IMG/VR virus record: IMGVR_UViG_3300044843_000566
Coordinates: 1 to 64,000 of that record
DNA: 64,000 nucleotides
Source of the DNA: a virus
Reading direction: 5' to 3' (one strand)
Shown here: positions 16,770 through 26,509 of the stretch, piece after piece
How the letters are laid out: every line of letters starts with the position of its first letter
Numbering within the stretch: the stretch's first letter is position 1
Made by a program: the position numbers and the translations under genes
Notes under the pieces: model-generated
What the model was told of the DNA's origin: nothing
Databases searched by the model: none
What the model saw: the letters and a program-made list of their open reading frames with translations, nothing else

Positions 16770-19700
16770 TTATAACTGGGAGGGCGTCGCTTGTCGGCCT
16801 GCCTTTTGGGCGGCGGCTTTTTGCTGTAAAAATGGGATGTTAATTTTGCTCAAATCTGGCTGAAGGTCTTTTAATGCTGGCAACGACCAGGACTCTTCAT
16901 CCTCCGTGCCGCCCGACTCATTGTTTTCTGGCTTTGTCACTGGTTTACGGGTCGCCCGGCGGAGCACGCGCTTTTTCGTCTTTTTGACCTTCCCTGCCGC
17001 CGGTTTCCGTTTTCGACGGACCACCTTCTTCACGGCTTCTTCCTCGGCGGTCTGGTTGTTCATGGCACCGAGCACCCGCTGATACAGTTTTTTACCCAGT
17101 GCATTGCCGCCGTAAATACCCAAGGCGGGCAAGCCAGCATGTAAAAGCAAGTTGGCAAGACCCGGATCTTCAATTCTGTTATCGAACTTAGATATCAATT
17201 TACGTGCGTGGCCGGCCGCGGTGTTGCCGCCAAAAAATCCAAGGCCGGCGCCGGTGCCCGCCGCGAAGTTTTCTGGATTCTTGGTCAAACCGCCATAAGC
17301 AGCCCCAAGCAGGGCCGACGCGCCGAGTGCCCGAGAACCCTGCACAAGTGGATTCTTCGTGACAGCGGCTTGGTCTTTAATATTGCTGAATGTGGGTACG
17401 CCGCCGATGACGCTGTTGTGAATATAGTTGATATACCCAGGCACGCCTTCATACACGACGTGCGGCAACGAGTCTTGAAAAAACGTTTTAGTTTGAAAAC
17501 GCAATTTATCGGCCGTCGTAGCGTTGGGGTGTTCTTTCGCATACCGGGCTACCTGCATGCTTAGGCTCGGCCAGTTGTCCTCGTGAAAAATCCAGTTCTT
17601 GCCGTGCCGATGAAAGTGCATGCCGGTATACGGATGCCGTAACGTGCGGAATTGCGTCTGCCCGCGCTCTGGCACGGCGACATACGACGGCAAAAACCCA
17701 AGTGCTTTCAAATCTTTTTCAGCAAAAGACGACGCTGGTAAAAAACTTCGCGGCAACGAGCCGATCATGTCAGAGGAAATATCTGGTGTTTTGCGGTGCT
17801 TCATTAAGGAGTTTAATAGCGTTCGGCGCGTGGCCTCTATCTGTGCAGCACGTACTGGAGGCCGCGGGACTTCTGTCGCATACGCCTTAAACACGCTATC
17901 TAAATCACTTCGGGACGGTTTAATATCTCGGCTATTCAGTCGTTGCGGTAATTTTGATAGCCAGCCTGCAGCGCCTCGGGCAGCAGTTGCTGTTCCCCGG
18001 GCGGCGTCGCCCATTGTGTTCTTTGCGTCGCCGAACGCCTCCATGGCGTCAGCCGCTTTCTCGGCAAACCACGTAGCAACGCCGGCAACGGGATCAATGT
18101 AATTTGAGTTTTTCACGCTACCCTCTTCGCGCAGGATCTTGCGGAAGACTTCGTTCAGGCGTTCTTTATCAGCAGTTAAATGCTCTAACACTTCATCACC
18201 TGTGCGTTCGCGTTGGTAACCCATCAGTTTACCCAACCACGACGGATCTTCAGAACTAGAGATATACCGCTGCACGGCGACGTTCTTCAGTTCTTCGGGC
18301 AAGTCTTGATGGCTGTCAAATCGTAAACCCCGGCCCTTGGCTTGTTGGCTGCGAGACTCGTGCCAGTGCGGGTCTAACAGCTGTATTAAACTCGTGCCCT
18401 TGGTGGAGATACCCTCGGCTGCGGCTGGGCCTAACAGCAATGCCCGCAGTTTGCCCTCGTTGTAATCTTTGAGGGCCTGCTGGCGTTGCTTTACCGGAAT
18501 GCTACCGTGGAAAATACCGTGCGGAATCTTGGCTTTCTCTAACGCCGAACTGTATGGCTTCAGGCCAGAGTCAATAAAGTTGGAATAAATGATGGCTTTT
18601 TTACGGGGGTCTGAGTCCAGCACGCCTTGCAGGTTTTTCATGGCCGTCTGTAACTTGGACGATTGCCCGAACGCGCGGCCTGGATCTTTGTCATATCGAA
18701 ATGGCTGCGTAGACAACGAGACTTGGCGAAGGCCCGTGAGAAAACTATTTAACTTGGCCAATTCATCGCGGGACATGGGAAACTCTTTGTCGAGTTTCCA
18801 GAGAAAGCCCGGCGGGATCTTCGTACGAATGGCTTTCTGAATCTTTTGCTGGTCGGGCGACAGGGGCACGCGAATGACTTCTTCATTCACGTTGACGCCT
18901 TCTGGAGTCTTACTGGGCTGATAATCAATCTTGCCCCGTAGCAAACCCCGTAACTGGTCTTCGTTCTTGACAACTCCTCGCTCACCAGGCGCCACACCGC
19001 GAAACCAATTGACCACGCCGGGGTTCACACTCTCGTAGTCAATAAAACGCTTCTCAAAGTCTTCGGGCGTAATGTTCTTGTTGTGCAGCATGCCCAGCAA
19101 GTTAGCCAGGTCACTCGGCGAATTCGTGACGGGCGAGCCAGTCAGTAGCAGCAAGTTTTTGGCATTCCGGGCTACGCGCTTTGCCGCCTGACCACTAGCC
19201 GACCCAGGATTCCGCAACCGGTGGGCTTCGTCCATGATGACCGTGTCGGGCTGCTCAGCGAAGTTCTTGCCTAACGCCAGCCCCGTATACGACATGATCT
19301 CTGGGCTTGAGTTCGTAGTGAACTTGCCTACTTCTTTTTCGAAGTTGCCCTTGAGTGCCGCCGGGACCACGATGCCGTAATCGTCTTTGTATTTCTTCTT
19401 GGCCGCCTCAGCAGCAGCAATCGCCGAGAGCGACTTGCCAGAACCCAGCCCGTGATACACCAGCAAGCGCGACTCGTCGTTCGTTACGCGGTCTGCAATG
19501 CGTTGCTGATGGTCCTGCAGTTTTATGTCAGGATTAAGATCGGCTGTTTTGAGAATTGACGGTGATGGCGCGAGAGACGGATAGCCCGCTGTTTCGCGAA
19601 ACTTTTTGAGCCGGGCTGCCAGCAACTCTTTTTGTTTTTGACTCCGCAACCACGCCTGCGAGATCAACGCTAAGTCCGTCATCTCTTTGTCGATATTACC

Positions 19701-20225
19701 TTGCGTCGACAATGCCGTTTGCGTGTCGGTCAGGTGCTGCGGCAATGCAGCTAAAAGGTGGGCCCGGTCACTCCACTTAGGGGCAAATTTAGTCAGGTCA
19801 TTGGCTTGCTTTTGTGCCACGTACTTTTGCATCGCCTTGGCCTTGTAGGCGTCCAGCATCTCAGTCGTGGCTTGGCTCTGATCGGGTGCTACTAACTTAG
19901 CTGGATCGACGCCCCAATTCCGTAAGGCCCAGCCGCGGCGGGGTGTGGGGCTTTTTTTAAACGGGCCGCCGTGGCGAGCTTTAAAACTCAGCCAGCGTTT
20001 GATCTGCCTGTCGTCCTCGCCTTGAATCCTGCGCCCAGACGAATAACGCTTGTACCACTGAGCCCAGCCCTTGGGGTCGTGCTCGCTGATCCATTCGGGC
20101 TTCCAGGCCCCAAGACTGGCTAACCGCGGACCTTGGCCCCGGTAGAGCGAGTCGTACACGCCGAGGTTCTCTAATTGCTCGGGTGTGTAATCAGGTTGGA
20201 ATTGGGCGTGCAGGTCGTCGGACAT
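16770..20225 (-). CDS. SNF2-type superfamily 2 helicase with virion-like C-terminal extension
   Basis: 1151 residues from ATG 20225 (AAAGG 7 nt upstream, TGATG overlap with the upstream stop). Residues about 1-90 have the DPKGWAQWYKRYSSGRR pattern seen in other large-phage proteins. The helicase core follows: YHGLGSGKSL (Walker A), DEAHRLRNPGS (DEAH), LLTGSPVTNSP (motif III), AIIYSNF, GIFHGSI, GISTKGTSLIQLL and QAKGRGLRF (motif VI). Residues from about 770 on are unlike helicases: a long region ending in Gly/Ala-rich hydrophobic segments like the probable virion proteins, then a Lys/Arg-rich stretch (VKKVVRRKRKPAAGKVKKTK). That tail suggests the enzyme is packaged and injected, but this is inference. 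Confidence 0.85.
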   Translation of the reverse strand: MSDDLHAQFQPDYTPEQLENLGVYDSLYRGQGPRLASLGAWKPEWISEHDPKGWAQWYKRYSSGRRIQGEDDRQIKRWLSFKARHGGPFKKSPTPRRGWALRNWGVDPAKLVAPDQSQATTEMLDAYKAKAMQKYVAQKQANDLTKFAPKWSDRAHLLAALPQHLTDTQTALSTQGNIDKEMTDLALISQAWLRSQKQKELLAARLKKFRETAGYPSLAPSPSILKTADLNPDIKLQDHQQRIADRVTNDESRLLVYHGLGSGKSLSAIAAAEAAKKKYKDDYGIVVPAALKGNFEKEVGKFTTNSSPEIMSYTGLALGKNFAEQPDTVIMDEAHRLRNPGSASGQAAKRVARNAKNLLLLTGSPVTNSPSDLANLLGMLHNKNITPEDFEKRFIDYESVNPGVVNWFRGVAPGERGVVKNEDQLRGLLRGKIDYQPSKTPEGVNVNEEVIRVPLSPDQQKIQKAIRTKIPPGFLWKLDKEFPMSRDELAKLNSFLTGLRQVSLSTQPFRYDKDPGRAFGQSSKLQTAMKNLQGVLDSDPRKKAIIYSNFIDSGLKPYSSALEKAKIPHGIFHGSIPVKQRQQALKDYNEGKLRALLLGPAAAEGISTKGTSLIQLLDPHWHESRSQQAKGRGLRFDSHQDLPEELKNVAVQRYISSSEDPSWLGKLMGYQRERTGDEVLEHLTADKERLNEVFRKILREEGSVKNSNYIDPVAGVATWFAEKAADAMEAFGDAKNTMGDAARGTATAARGAAGWLSKLPQRLNSRDIKPSRSDLDSVFKAYATEVPRPPVRAAQIEATRRTLLNSLMKHRKTPDISSDMIGSLPRSFLPASSFAEKDLKALGFLPSYVAVPERGQTQFRTLRHPYTGMHFHRHGKNWIFHEDNWPSLSMQVARYAKEHPNATTADKLRFQTKTFFQDSLPHVVYEGVPGYINYIHNSVIGGVPTFSNIKDQAAVTKNPLVQGSRALGASALLGAAYGGLTKNPENFAAGTGAGLGFFGGNTAAGHARKLISKFDNRIEDPGLANLLLHAGLPALGIYGGNALGKKLYQRVLGAMNNQTAEEEAVKKVVRRKRKPAAGKVKKTKKRVLRRATRKPVTKPENNESGGTEDEESWSLPALKDLQPDLSKINIPFLQQKAAAQKAGRQATPSQL

Positions 20226-20479
20226 CAGGCGGCCTTTTTCACGGATAATACGACGGCACACAGGCCACAGGCGGCTGACGCCAACCCGAGGAATCTCGCC
20301 CATGTGTACACGTCAATATACCATGAAAAGCCCAGCACGACTGCCATCGACCCTACAATAAACGCCAAGATGTAGCGTTTAAAGTAATACAGAGTTAACG
20401 CCACGGGGCCGCACAAAAAAATCGAGCAAAATACGCCCACCATGAGTGTGACCATCACAAGCGTGGTTAAACTTTCCAT
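20225..20479 (-). CDS. Small polytopic membrane protein
   Basis: 84 residues, mostly hydrophobic, with three likely membrane helices (about 5-30, 35-52, 60-80) and a KKAA end. It is translated between the exported protease and the helicase, with TGATG overlap to the helicase and no gap to the protease stop. The function is unknown. Confidence 0.6.
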   Translation of the reverse strand: MESLTTLVMVTLMVGVFCSIFLCGPVALTLYYFKRYILAFIVGSMAVVLGFSWYIDVYTWARFLGLASAACGLCAVVLSVKKAA

Positions 20480-21361
20480 TTATTTCTCCGCCACGTCAGG
20501 CCCTAGGGTTGTCTGACCAAGAATAAACCGCTCGTGCTTTTCAATCTGCTCGGCAATCCAGTCTGTGTACAGGCTTACGCGTGTAAACGCTGCTTCGTCG
20601 CCGTAGGTGCCGTCTGGCTTTTTATCTACGGCCATTAAGAACGAATTAATACCGGCTAATTTGTTGCCAATGAACATGCCGCCCCCAGAGTCCCCAGGTG
20701 CAATCATGAACTCCAGCGGGAACCTGTCATGTGTCACGCTCGGAGTGCAAATCAGAATCGTGCGTTCGCTGGAATCAATGCGGTTGTGGCCGGCTCGTTT
20801 CTTATTGTCGTCAAAGACATGGCCGGTGTGAAACGTACCGCGGCGGCCATAACCAGCAATTGTGGCGGCCTTGCCTGTCTCATCTAAGTCTTCATATAGC
20901 GGTATGTAAAAGGGCAACTCAAATGGCTTCGCCGAGTAGCACAGCGCAATATCGTGAAAGCCAAACTTCTCGTCTTCAAACAAGTGATGAATAATGACCT
21001 TGTCGACGGGGTATTTAATTTTGTCGTCTGTTTCGGCGACGGTAAGCGTAGCCCCGTGCACAACATGGGCCGCCGTTAGCATCCAGTGCGGCTTGATGAC
21101 GACCGCAGAACCCACCTGGAATTCAACGTCAGGTGATATGTCGCTGTCTGGTTTCGGAACCAACGAGAGCGTTTCAATCTGCTCAGGATCTTTGTCGAGA
21201 ACTAGGGTGCGAAGGCGGACGACAGTAGGAAAACTTTTACCGAACTCGAGATATTTTTCGTCAGGTGTGTTGGGATCGATCGTGCCCGCTAGCGCTCTAT
21301 GCAACGTTAGTGACAAAATCAAAAACGTAATAAGTCGTCGAAATAGTTCGTATCCGTCCAT
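20480..21361 (-). CDS. Exported trypsin-like serine protease (S1 family)
   Basis: 293 residues. The N-terminus has a signal peptide (LITFLILSLTLHRALA, cut near residue 25). The catalytic triad is visible: TAAHVVHG (His), HDIALCY (Asp) and APGDSGGGMF (Ser with oxyanion Gly). IAGYGRRG is a further S1 landmark. The protein should be secreted to the host periplasm or outside. Phage-encoded S1 proteases with signal peptides are unusual; targets could be envelope proteins. The operon context includes the 84-residue membrane protein. Confidence 0.85.
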   Translation of the reverse strand: MDGYELFRRLITFLILSLTLHRALAGTIDPNTPDEKYLEFGKSFPTVVRLRTLVLDKDPEQIETLSLVPKPDSDISPDVEFQVGSAVVIKPHWMLTAAHVVHGATLTVAETDDKIKYPVDKVIIHHLFEDEKFGFHDIALCYSAKPFELPFYIPLYEDLDETGKAATIAGYGRRGTFHTGHVFDDNKKRAGHNRIDSSERTILICTPSVTHDRFPLEFMIAPGDSGGGMFIGNKLAGINSFLMAVDKKPDGTYGDEAAFTRVSLYTDWIAEQIEKHERFILGQTTLGPDVAEK

Positions 21362-21484
21362 GGGATGTTTCTCCTGCTATACATATAGCCCCCGAAGTAA
21401 CCCGTCGGATTTATTTTACACCACGCTGTTATTCACAACACTACGCCCAGGTTCTCGTCACTTGGGCGGATAGCCCATCCTGCA

Positions 21485-22162
21485 TCAGTAAAATTTCTTG
21501 TTTTTGTCGAAGTAAACTTTCTTAAAACGCGCCCATTCTTCTTTTACCGGGTCCCATTTGAAACCGCGGGCGAGTTCTTCTTTTGCCACCGCAGGGTCAA
21601 CGGCTTGACCAGCACGGACCCCGACGGTAGGCGGACTAGCAATCCACTTGCCGCTATCGTCTTTCATTTGATTCATGTACTCGTAAAAATCGTCATTTCT
21701 GGGGCCGGCAATCAAAGTTTTTTCTTCAAAGGTTTCATCGAGTGTACGCGGATGTATTTTATTGATCGTGCTATACACCGGATTTTTTATGCCTTTCTGG
21801 GGCATGCGCCGTGCGTAACGTTCAATTTCTTTAAACCGAGCAAAGTCTCGTTTCGTGTGGGTCGGTGCTTGACCAATAATCGCGTCACGCCAGTCTAAAG
21901 AACGATAGTCTGGCATAAGTGCGTCTTCTAATTTGTATTTAAGCGCTAATCCCAGCCCGGGAGTTTTGTACTCAGCAAGTCCGCCGGTTAAACCGCCGGC
22001 GCCAGCACCAATCAACGCGTTACGCAGCCGATGCTTTTTAGATGTCAAAGCCCCGGCACCCGCGCCGACCGCGGTACCTGCTAACGGCAATAGCAAATTT
22101 GGTGCGACCATAGGAGCACGCAAACTTGAAGCGATTTTCTGCCCAAAAGAATATGGTGTCAT
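21485..22162 (-). CDS. Ala/Gly-rich probable virion protein
   Basis: 225 residues. The N-terminal tag PYSFGQKIASSLRAP recalls the SFG tag of 14243 and 14919. Residues 20-60 contain two Gly/Ala blocks (GTAVGAGAGALTSKKHRLRNALIGAGAG without other domains). The C-terminal half is charged and looks globular (DYRSLDWRDAIIGQAP; VKEEWARFKKVYF). Probably a structural or ejection protein, judged by shared features only. Confidence 0.62.
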   Translation of the reverse strand: MTPYSFGQKIASSLRAPMVAPNLLLPLAGTAVGAGAGALTSKKHRLRNALIGAGAGGLTGGLAEYKTPGLGLALKYKLEDALMPDYRSLDWRDAIIGQAPTHTKRDFARFKEIERYARRMPQKGIKNPVYSTINKIHPRTLDETFEEKTLIAGPRNDDFYEYMNQMKDDSGKWIASPPTVGVRAGQAVDPAVAKEELARGFKWDPVKEEWARFKKVYFDKNKKFY

Positions 22163-22171
22163 GTTTTTACT

Positions 22172-22705
22172 TCACGCGTGGGGATCACCGGGGCCCATCG
22201 GTCCGTCGTTGGACGACGCATCAAAATCAGACGCGTTAGGGAAGCGAATATCAATCGGCCTGTCGGGTCCGAACTGCGGCTTCGGCGGCGGCATCCGCAA
22301 GGCCGGCGCTTTAATACGCTGGCCAATCGTCCTAGCCTGCCGGTCAACGCTTTGACCCATCGGTGTTAACTTAGCCACATTGTCGCCACGAGTCAGTTCA
22401 GCCTTTGATTTGCCGGTAAACAATCCGCGGGCAAAGTTGTAGGCGTCATTCGTAGCGTTCGGTGCATACTGATCGGCTGCGACGCCGCCAGCACCGCCCA
22501 AAAGACCGCCGCCTAATGCACCACGCAGCATAGCCGCCAAACGGCTTCGGGGCTGCTTGCTCATCAGCCGGCCCTCATCGTCATACTCTTCTTCAGAGCC
22601 AGGGGCAGCGAAACCATACAGGCCGCCCAGTGCAGCACCTAAGCCAGCACCCGGAAGAACGTTCGAGCCAAACTTATAAGCAGCGGTCTTTTCTTTTTCT
22701 TTCAC
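22172..22705 (-). CDS. Ala/Gly-rich probable virion protein
   Basis: 177 residues from GTG 22705, which has AAAGGAG 6 nt upstream; the longer frame from 22729 places that site inside the gene. The N-terminus is Lys/Glu-rich, then TAAYKFGSNVLPGAGLGAALGG repeats the FG tag plus Gly/Ala pattern of its neighbours. RGALGGGLLGGAGGVAADQY is a second hydrophobic block. Its stop lies 10 bp before the next similar gene, so these were probably made as a set. Confidence 0.6.
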   Translation of the reverse strand: MKEKEKTAAYKFGSNVLPGAGLGAALGGLYGFAAPGSEEEYDDEGRLMSKQPRSRLAAMLRGALGGGLLGGAGGVAADQYAPNATNDAYNFARGLFTGKSKAELTRGDNVAKLTPMGQSVDRQARTIGQRIKAPALRMPPPKPQFGPDRPIDIRFPNASDFDASSNDGPMGPGDPHA

Positions 22706-22738
22706 GGCTTTCTCCTTTGATGTATTCACTCAACTAGT

Positions 22739-25700
22739 TTACACGTTCGTTGGCTCTGTACCGTCTAAATACAGCGTGCCGATGATATTTGCCGATACGC
22801 AGCAACCCCCCACGTCGCCGTTTTCTTGCGGGGCTAATATTTCTTGAGGCGTTTCATTTGGCACCCAGACCGGAGCACTTTGCATAGACATGGCATTAGC
22901 GGCTGGGCGCTCTGCTGTTTCCATAAAATGTGCCTTAAATGTTTCGTTTGTCTGGCACAGCCGATAACCCATGTCAAGCAAAGCGCCAACCGATACATTT
23001 GTTCGCACATTATTATTGCGATCATATGACATGAGTTCGCCAGGCACGCCGGGTAGCCAAGATTGGCAGTTTGTAGACGCGTGCTCCCAGTGCAAACCAA
23101 CAGCCCCCGACAGGCTGTAAGGCCATACCGAAAGTAACGGGATGTGAGTAAAAACGCGCCTATCAAGCGAGTTGCGTAATCGCACGTGTTCTTGATAGCC
23201 GATGAGTGCGTTTTTAAAAATTGTGCCAGAAAGAAGATATTTGCTAGGGCACCACGTCGGCTGTGTTACGCCGGTATTCCACGTAGACGATGAGCCAATA
23301 CCCAGCGCATGCCCCAACTCATGCGCCAGTACCGCAGTACTTTGGGTGTACGCTAAATTTCGAGTAATCATACACGAGACAGGCACAACATAACCGCCAC
23401 TTGCCGTAACAATTAGGGCGAAGCTGGCCGCGCAGTTTGCTGCCCAGTACTGGCCCGGCTCATTCGTATCTTGGCTGCTGATAACAACGCCAGAAAAACT
23501 AAGATAACCCGCTAACGCGGTATACACGGCAGCCGGTAACGCTACTACGGTATTCCAGTAGCCGCCGGCACTTATGTAATCCCGTTTAAGTTGCGCCGCG
23601 CTGGAAGGCATCGCGTTAATGTTTACAAAATTCCAAAGTGGTCGTGGCACGATGTTCGTAAACGTCTGCAGCGGTTGCCCGTAACCAGAGAATTTACCTG
23701 CGTTCACGCCCAGGCCTAAAAACGACGGAACAATTCGGAAGTCATACGATCTGTTATTTTCCAGCGGTGCCCCGGCATGTGACGTTACATCAATCCAGGT
23801 TGTCTGCGGCGGCACAGTTCTAAGGCGAGTGTAAATCGCAGCCTGATCATTTGCCGCAGGTGATATTCGCGAAAAAATGTCATAGCCACTAAAGTTGGAC
23901 GGCATCGGGGCATTCGGCGCTTCCCACGCGAGCAGAACGCGCTTATCCCCGTGATGCCAACGTGCGTTTCTAGGTCGGCTAGAGAACGACATAGATTTAC
24001 CCTGCGAGACAAACAAACCAGCGCCGGTATCTTGATATGGGCCGATGTGCAAGTGCCCGGGAGCCGCACCGACGTTGACATTATTTAATTGCATTCCACT
24101 GGGGTAATTGAAGTATTGCAGGCCTACTTCAAGTGAAATCGAATTTAAATTGAAAGCCCGCATACGGCCAGGAGTTCGCCAGCCAGAGTTGTAGTACGCA
24201 TTTTCAAGGCAGTAGATTAAGCCGTTCTCGTCAAGGCCGACGCCGGTCACATTGCCGTTAAAATTTTTCTTCCCTACGATATCGTTTGACGTGCAGTTAA
24301 TTACAAACAACGAGCCATTTTTCATGGTACGAATTGGTGTGCCGGACGAATCATTTGCAATAATCTCTTCAGGGTTATTGCGTCCGCCAGCAATCAGAAG
24401 ATTTCTCGCCTCGGCCAGGCTCAGATACAGCCCGCGTGTTTTGCCGTAGCCATACACGCCGTCTGAGGGCAGCACAATTGTCGATACGCCTGTGCCGGCC
24501 GCGCCTCCGCTAAACGCCGTTGCTAAGTTAATGACTTTAATGCCGGCGTCTTCGGTTGCTACATAAAGCCGATTCAATGCTTTATGCACGCACACGTCGT
24601 ACAGAGCTACGCCCAGATCAATTGAACCTACGATCTGTTTCGTTGCCACATTAATGGCTTTGATTGTGCCGTAATTTCTTTCTGTGACATACAATATGCC
24701 TGTCGCTGTGTTGTACGACACACCGCTATACAACTCAGTGCGGCCGGCTGTTTTAACGTCAATTGTGTCGGTTACAGCCGAAGTGGCTACGTCAACGATA
24801 GAAACAGTCCCGTCTCCGCTATTGACGACAAAGACTTTTTGATTGGGCTGATTTACCCCGTCGGCGCCAATGACGCCTTCCAGTGTTGTCGTCATGCCGC
24901 GAAACGGCGGATACGCATCAGAGCCACGGCCAACAGTGATGGTCGTGCCGCCGGTCCAACTCAAAGTTGTTCCGCCGCGCCGAACAACCAACGTGTTCCC
25001 GGTTAAAGGAAGTTGGTACAGCCGGTGCGGCAACTGGTCGATTGTCGTACCGGCAGGCAACGAAGGCCGCGTGATGTGCTTGGTCGTAACAATAGGGAGC
25101 ACAGTATTTATCGGCGGGTTCGGCAGTTGCGCCGAGTACATTGGATAGTGCCAGACAACATTGCTACTGAGCGTGTATCGGGTTGTAAATCCGGCACTGG
25201 TTGGTGGTTCTTCACCGACGTTGGTGCCTACCATCACCCACGGCCCCATTATTGTCGGTTGCGTGGGCTCGCTGAACGCCGCAAGTAATTCACCTGGCCG
25301 AGGATTCGTGCTTGTTACCGGCGGCGTGTATTTACGCTGTACAGCAAAAATGTAATTTGTGAAGTTCTGCAGTCCGCTGACCAAAGTACCCTCGTTGGAG
25401 ACTATAGCGTTGCGGACAGCCAGCCGCCATGGCTTTGACAGCGCTGTGGTGTAGTAAATATCTGCAAGCGTCACAGGCGTCCGGGCTGAATAATAACCGT
25501 CGCCGCCCGTAGGGCCTGAAACCCAGCGAACGCGTATGCCGCCAGGGGCAGGCGTAGCCGTTACGTTTGTAGCCGGTGAAAGGCTCGCCGCTAGCGGGGC
25601 CACTTCAATCGGGTCGCTATAGTTGTTGCCGCACTCGCTGTTACGGGAGACGCGCACTCTGTACGTCGCCGGTTTGCCATTGATGGTTTTCGCCCAAAGT

Positions 25701-26479
25701 CGTAATCGCACGCCAAGACCCGGCGTTATGAAGGTGCCGCCTATGTTCGGCGGATTTGGAATTACATTGCCGCCAATGACCTCCGCGTCTAACCACGTAT
25801 TGGGCAGCGCCGGATCTTCGTACCAAACGCGATATGACTTGATGTCTTCAGCAATAGGCTGGTCAGGCGGTAACCACGTGAGGTCAACAGCGTTCAATAA
25901 CGAAAAAGTGTTCGACCAGCGCGGCTTCGAGGGGGGAACACTGCACGGCGGCGGCGGAAGTGAACTTACGGGAGTCAACGGTACAGTCCAAACTGGCACT
26001 TCGGGAGACAATGCGCTTTCAATTTGCACGTCTTCGTTGTCGATCACAGCGCTCACGGCAGCGTACTGCAGCAGCCGCTCGGGCCAGCCTTGGCTAGACG
26101 TGCGTTCTGCCATCAGCGTCCAGCCAGCCGGATATGCCGCCGGATTAAAACTGGCGGTTGAACTGCAGTCTGCTAATGTTGGCGCGTAAAAACCGTTGCA
26201 CTCAACATTAAAATTGACGGCTGCGATATAGCTGCTTCCGGCATACTGCACGATGTCATTCACGCTGTAAGATGTCTCTGCGTCCCATTCGCCACGAGCG
26301 GGGTACAGCAATCCCATGTCGATAAGGTCGGCTTCCGCGACAGTATCGTGCAGGGTGTACGCAGTCGTTGACGGTAAACGCTTATAGACTTTGTAATGCG
26401 TGGCACCAGGCACAGCCGTCCACGTGGTACCCAAGAACTCAACAGACGTAATTGTCGGGGCAGCAATAAAGTCAGACAT
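22739..26479 (-). CDS. Large surface protein: FnIII domains, beta-propeller, M8-like metalloprotease
   Basis: 1246 residues. The N-terminal third holds fibronectin type III-like modules (TTWTAVPGATHYKVYKR; AVDLTWLPPDQP; GIRVRWVSG). Residues about 560-730 are YVTN/NHL-like beta-propeller repeats (KVFVVNSGDGTVSIVDV; LNRLYVATEDAGIKVINL). Near residue 1045 VLAHELGHALGIGSS carries the HExxH zinc motif. ELMSYDRN gives the Met-turn, and LLDMGYRL ends the domain, as in bacterial leishmanolysin-like (M8) enzymes. The last zinc His is probably the HW of GLHWEH. It is likely a host-binding and envelope-degrading virion protein. Confidence 0.78.
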   Translation of the reverse strand: MSDFIAAPTITSVEFLGTTWTAVPGATHYKVYKRLPSTTAYTLHDTVAEADLIDMGLLYPARGEWDAETSYSVNDIVQYAGSSYIAAVNFNVECNGFYAPTLADCSSTASFNPAAYPAGWTLMAERTSSQGWPERLLQYAAVSAVIDNEDVQIESALSPEVPVWTVPLTPVSSLPPPPCSVPPSKPRWSNTFSLLNAVDLTWLPPDQPIAEDIKSYRVWYEDPALPNTWLDAEVIGGNVIPNPPNIGGTFITPGLGVRLRLWAKTINGKPATYRVRVSRNSECGNNYSDPIEVAPLAASLSPATNVTATPAPGGIRVRWVSGPTGGDGYYSARTPVTLADIYYTTALSKPWRLAVRNAIVSNEGTLVSGLQNFTNYIFAVQRKYTPPVTSTNPRPGELLAAFSEPTQPTIMGPWVMVGTNVGEEPPTSAGFTTRYTLSSNVVWHYPMYSAQLPNPPINTVLPIVTTKHITRPSLPAGTTIDQLPHRLYQLPLTGNTLVVRRGGTTLSWTGGTTITVGRGSDAYPPFRGMTTTLEGVIGADGVNQPNQKVFVVNSGDGTVSIVDVATSAVTDTIDVKTAGRTELYSGVSYNTATGILYVTERNYGTIKAINVATKQIVGSIDLGVALYDVCVHKALNRLYVATEDAGIKVINLATAFSGGAAGTGVSTIVLPSDGVYGYGKTRGLYLSLAEARNLLIAGGRNNPEEIIANDSSGTPIRTMKNGSLFVINCTSNDIVGKKNFNGNVTGVGLDENGLIYCLENAYYNSGWRTPGRMRAFNLNSISLEVGLQYFNYPSGMQLNNVNVGAAPGHLHIGPYQDTGAGLFVSQGKSMSFSSRPRNARWHHGDKRVLLAWEAPNAPMPSNFSGYDIFSRISPAANDQAAIYTRLRTVPPQTTWIDVTSHAGAPLENNRSYDFRIVPSFLGLGVNAGKFSGYGQPLQTFTNIVPRPLWNFVNINAMPSSAAQLKRDYISAGGYWNTVVALPAAVYTALAGYLSFSGVVISSQDTNEPGQYWAANCAASFALIVTASGGYVVPVSCMITRNLAYTQSTAVLAHELGHALGIGSSSTWNTGVTQPTWCPSKYLLSGTIFKNALIGYQEHVRLRNSLDRRVFTHIPLLSVWPYSLSGAVGLHWEHASTNCQSWLPGVPGELMSYDRNNNVRTNVSVGALLDMGYRLCQTNETFKAHFMETAERPAANAMSMQSAPVWVPNETPQEILAPQENGDVGGCCVSANIIGTLYLDGTEPTNV

Positions 26480-26509
26480 AAGCCATCCTTGCTAAAGATT
26501 GGGTTTCAA

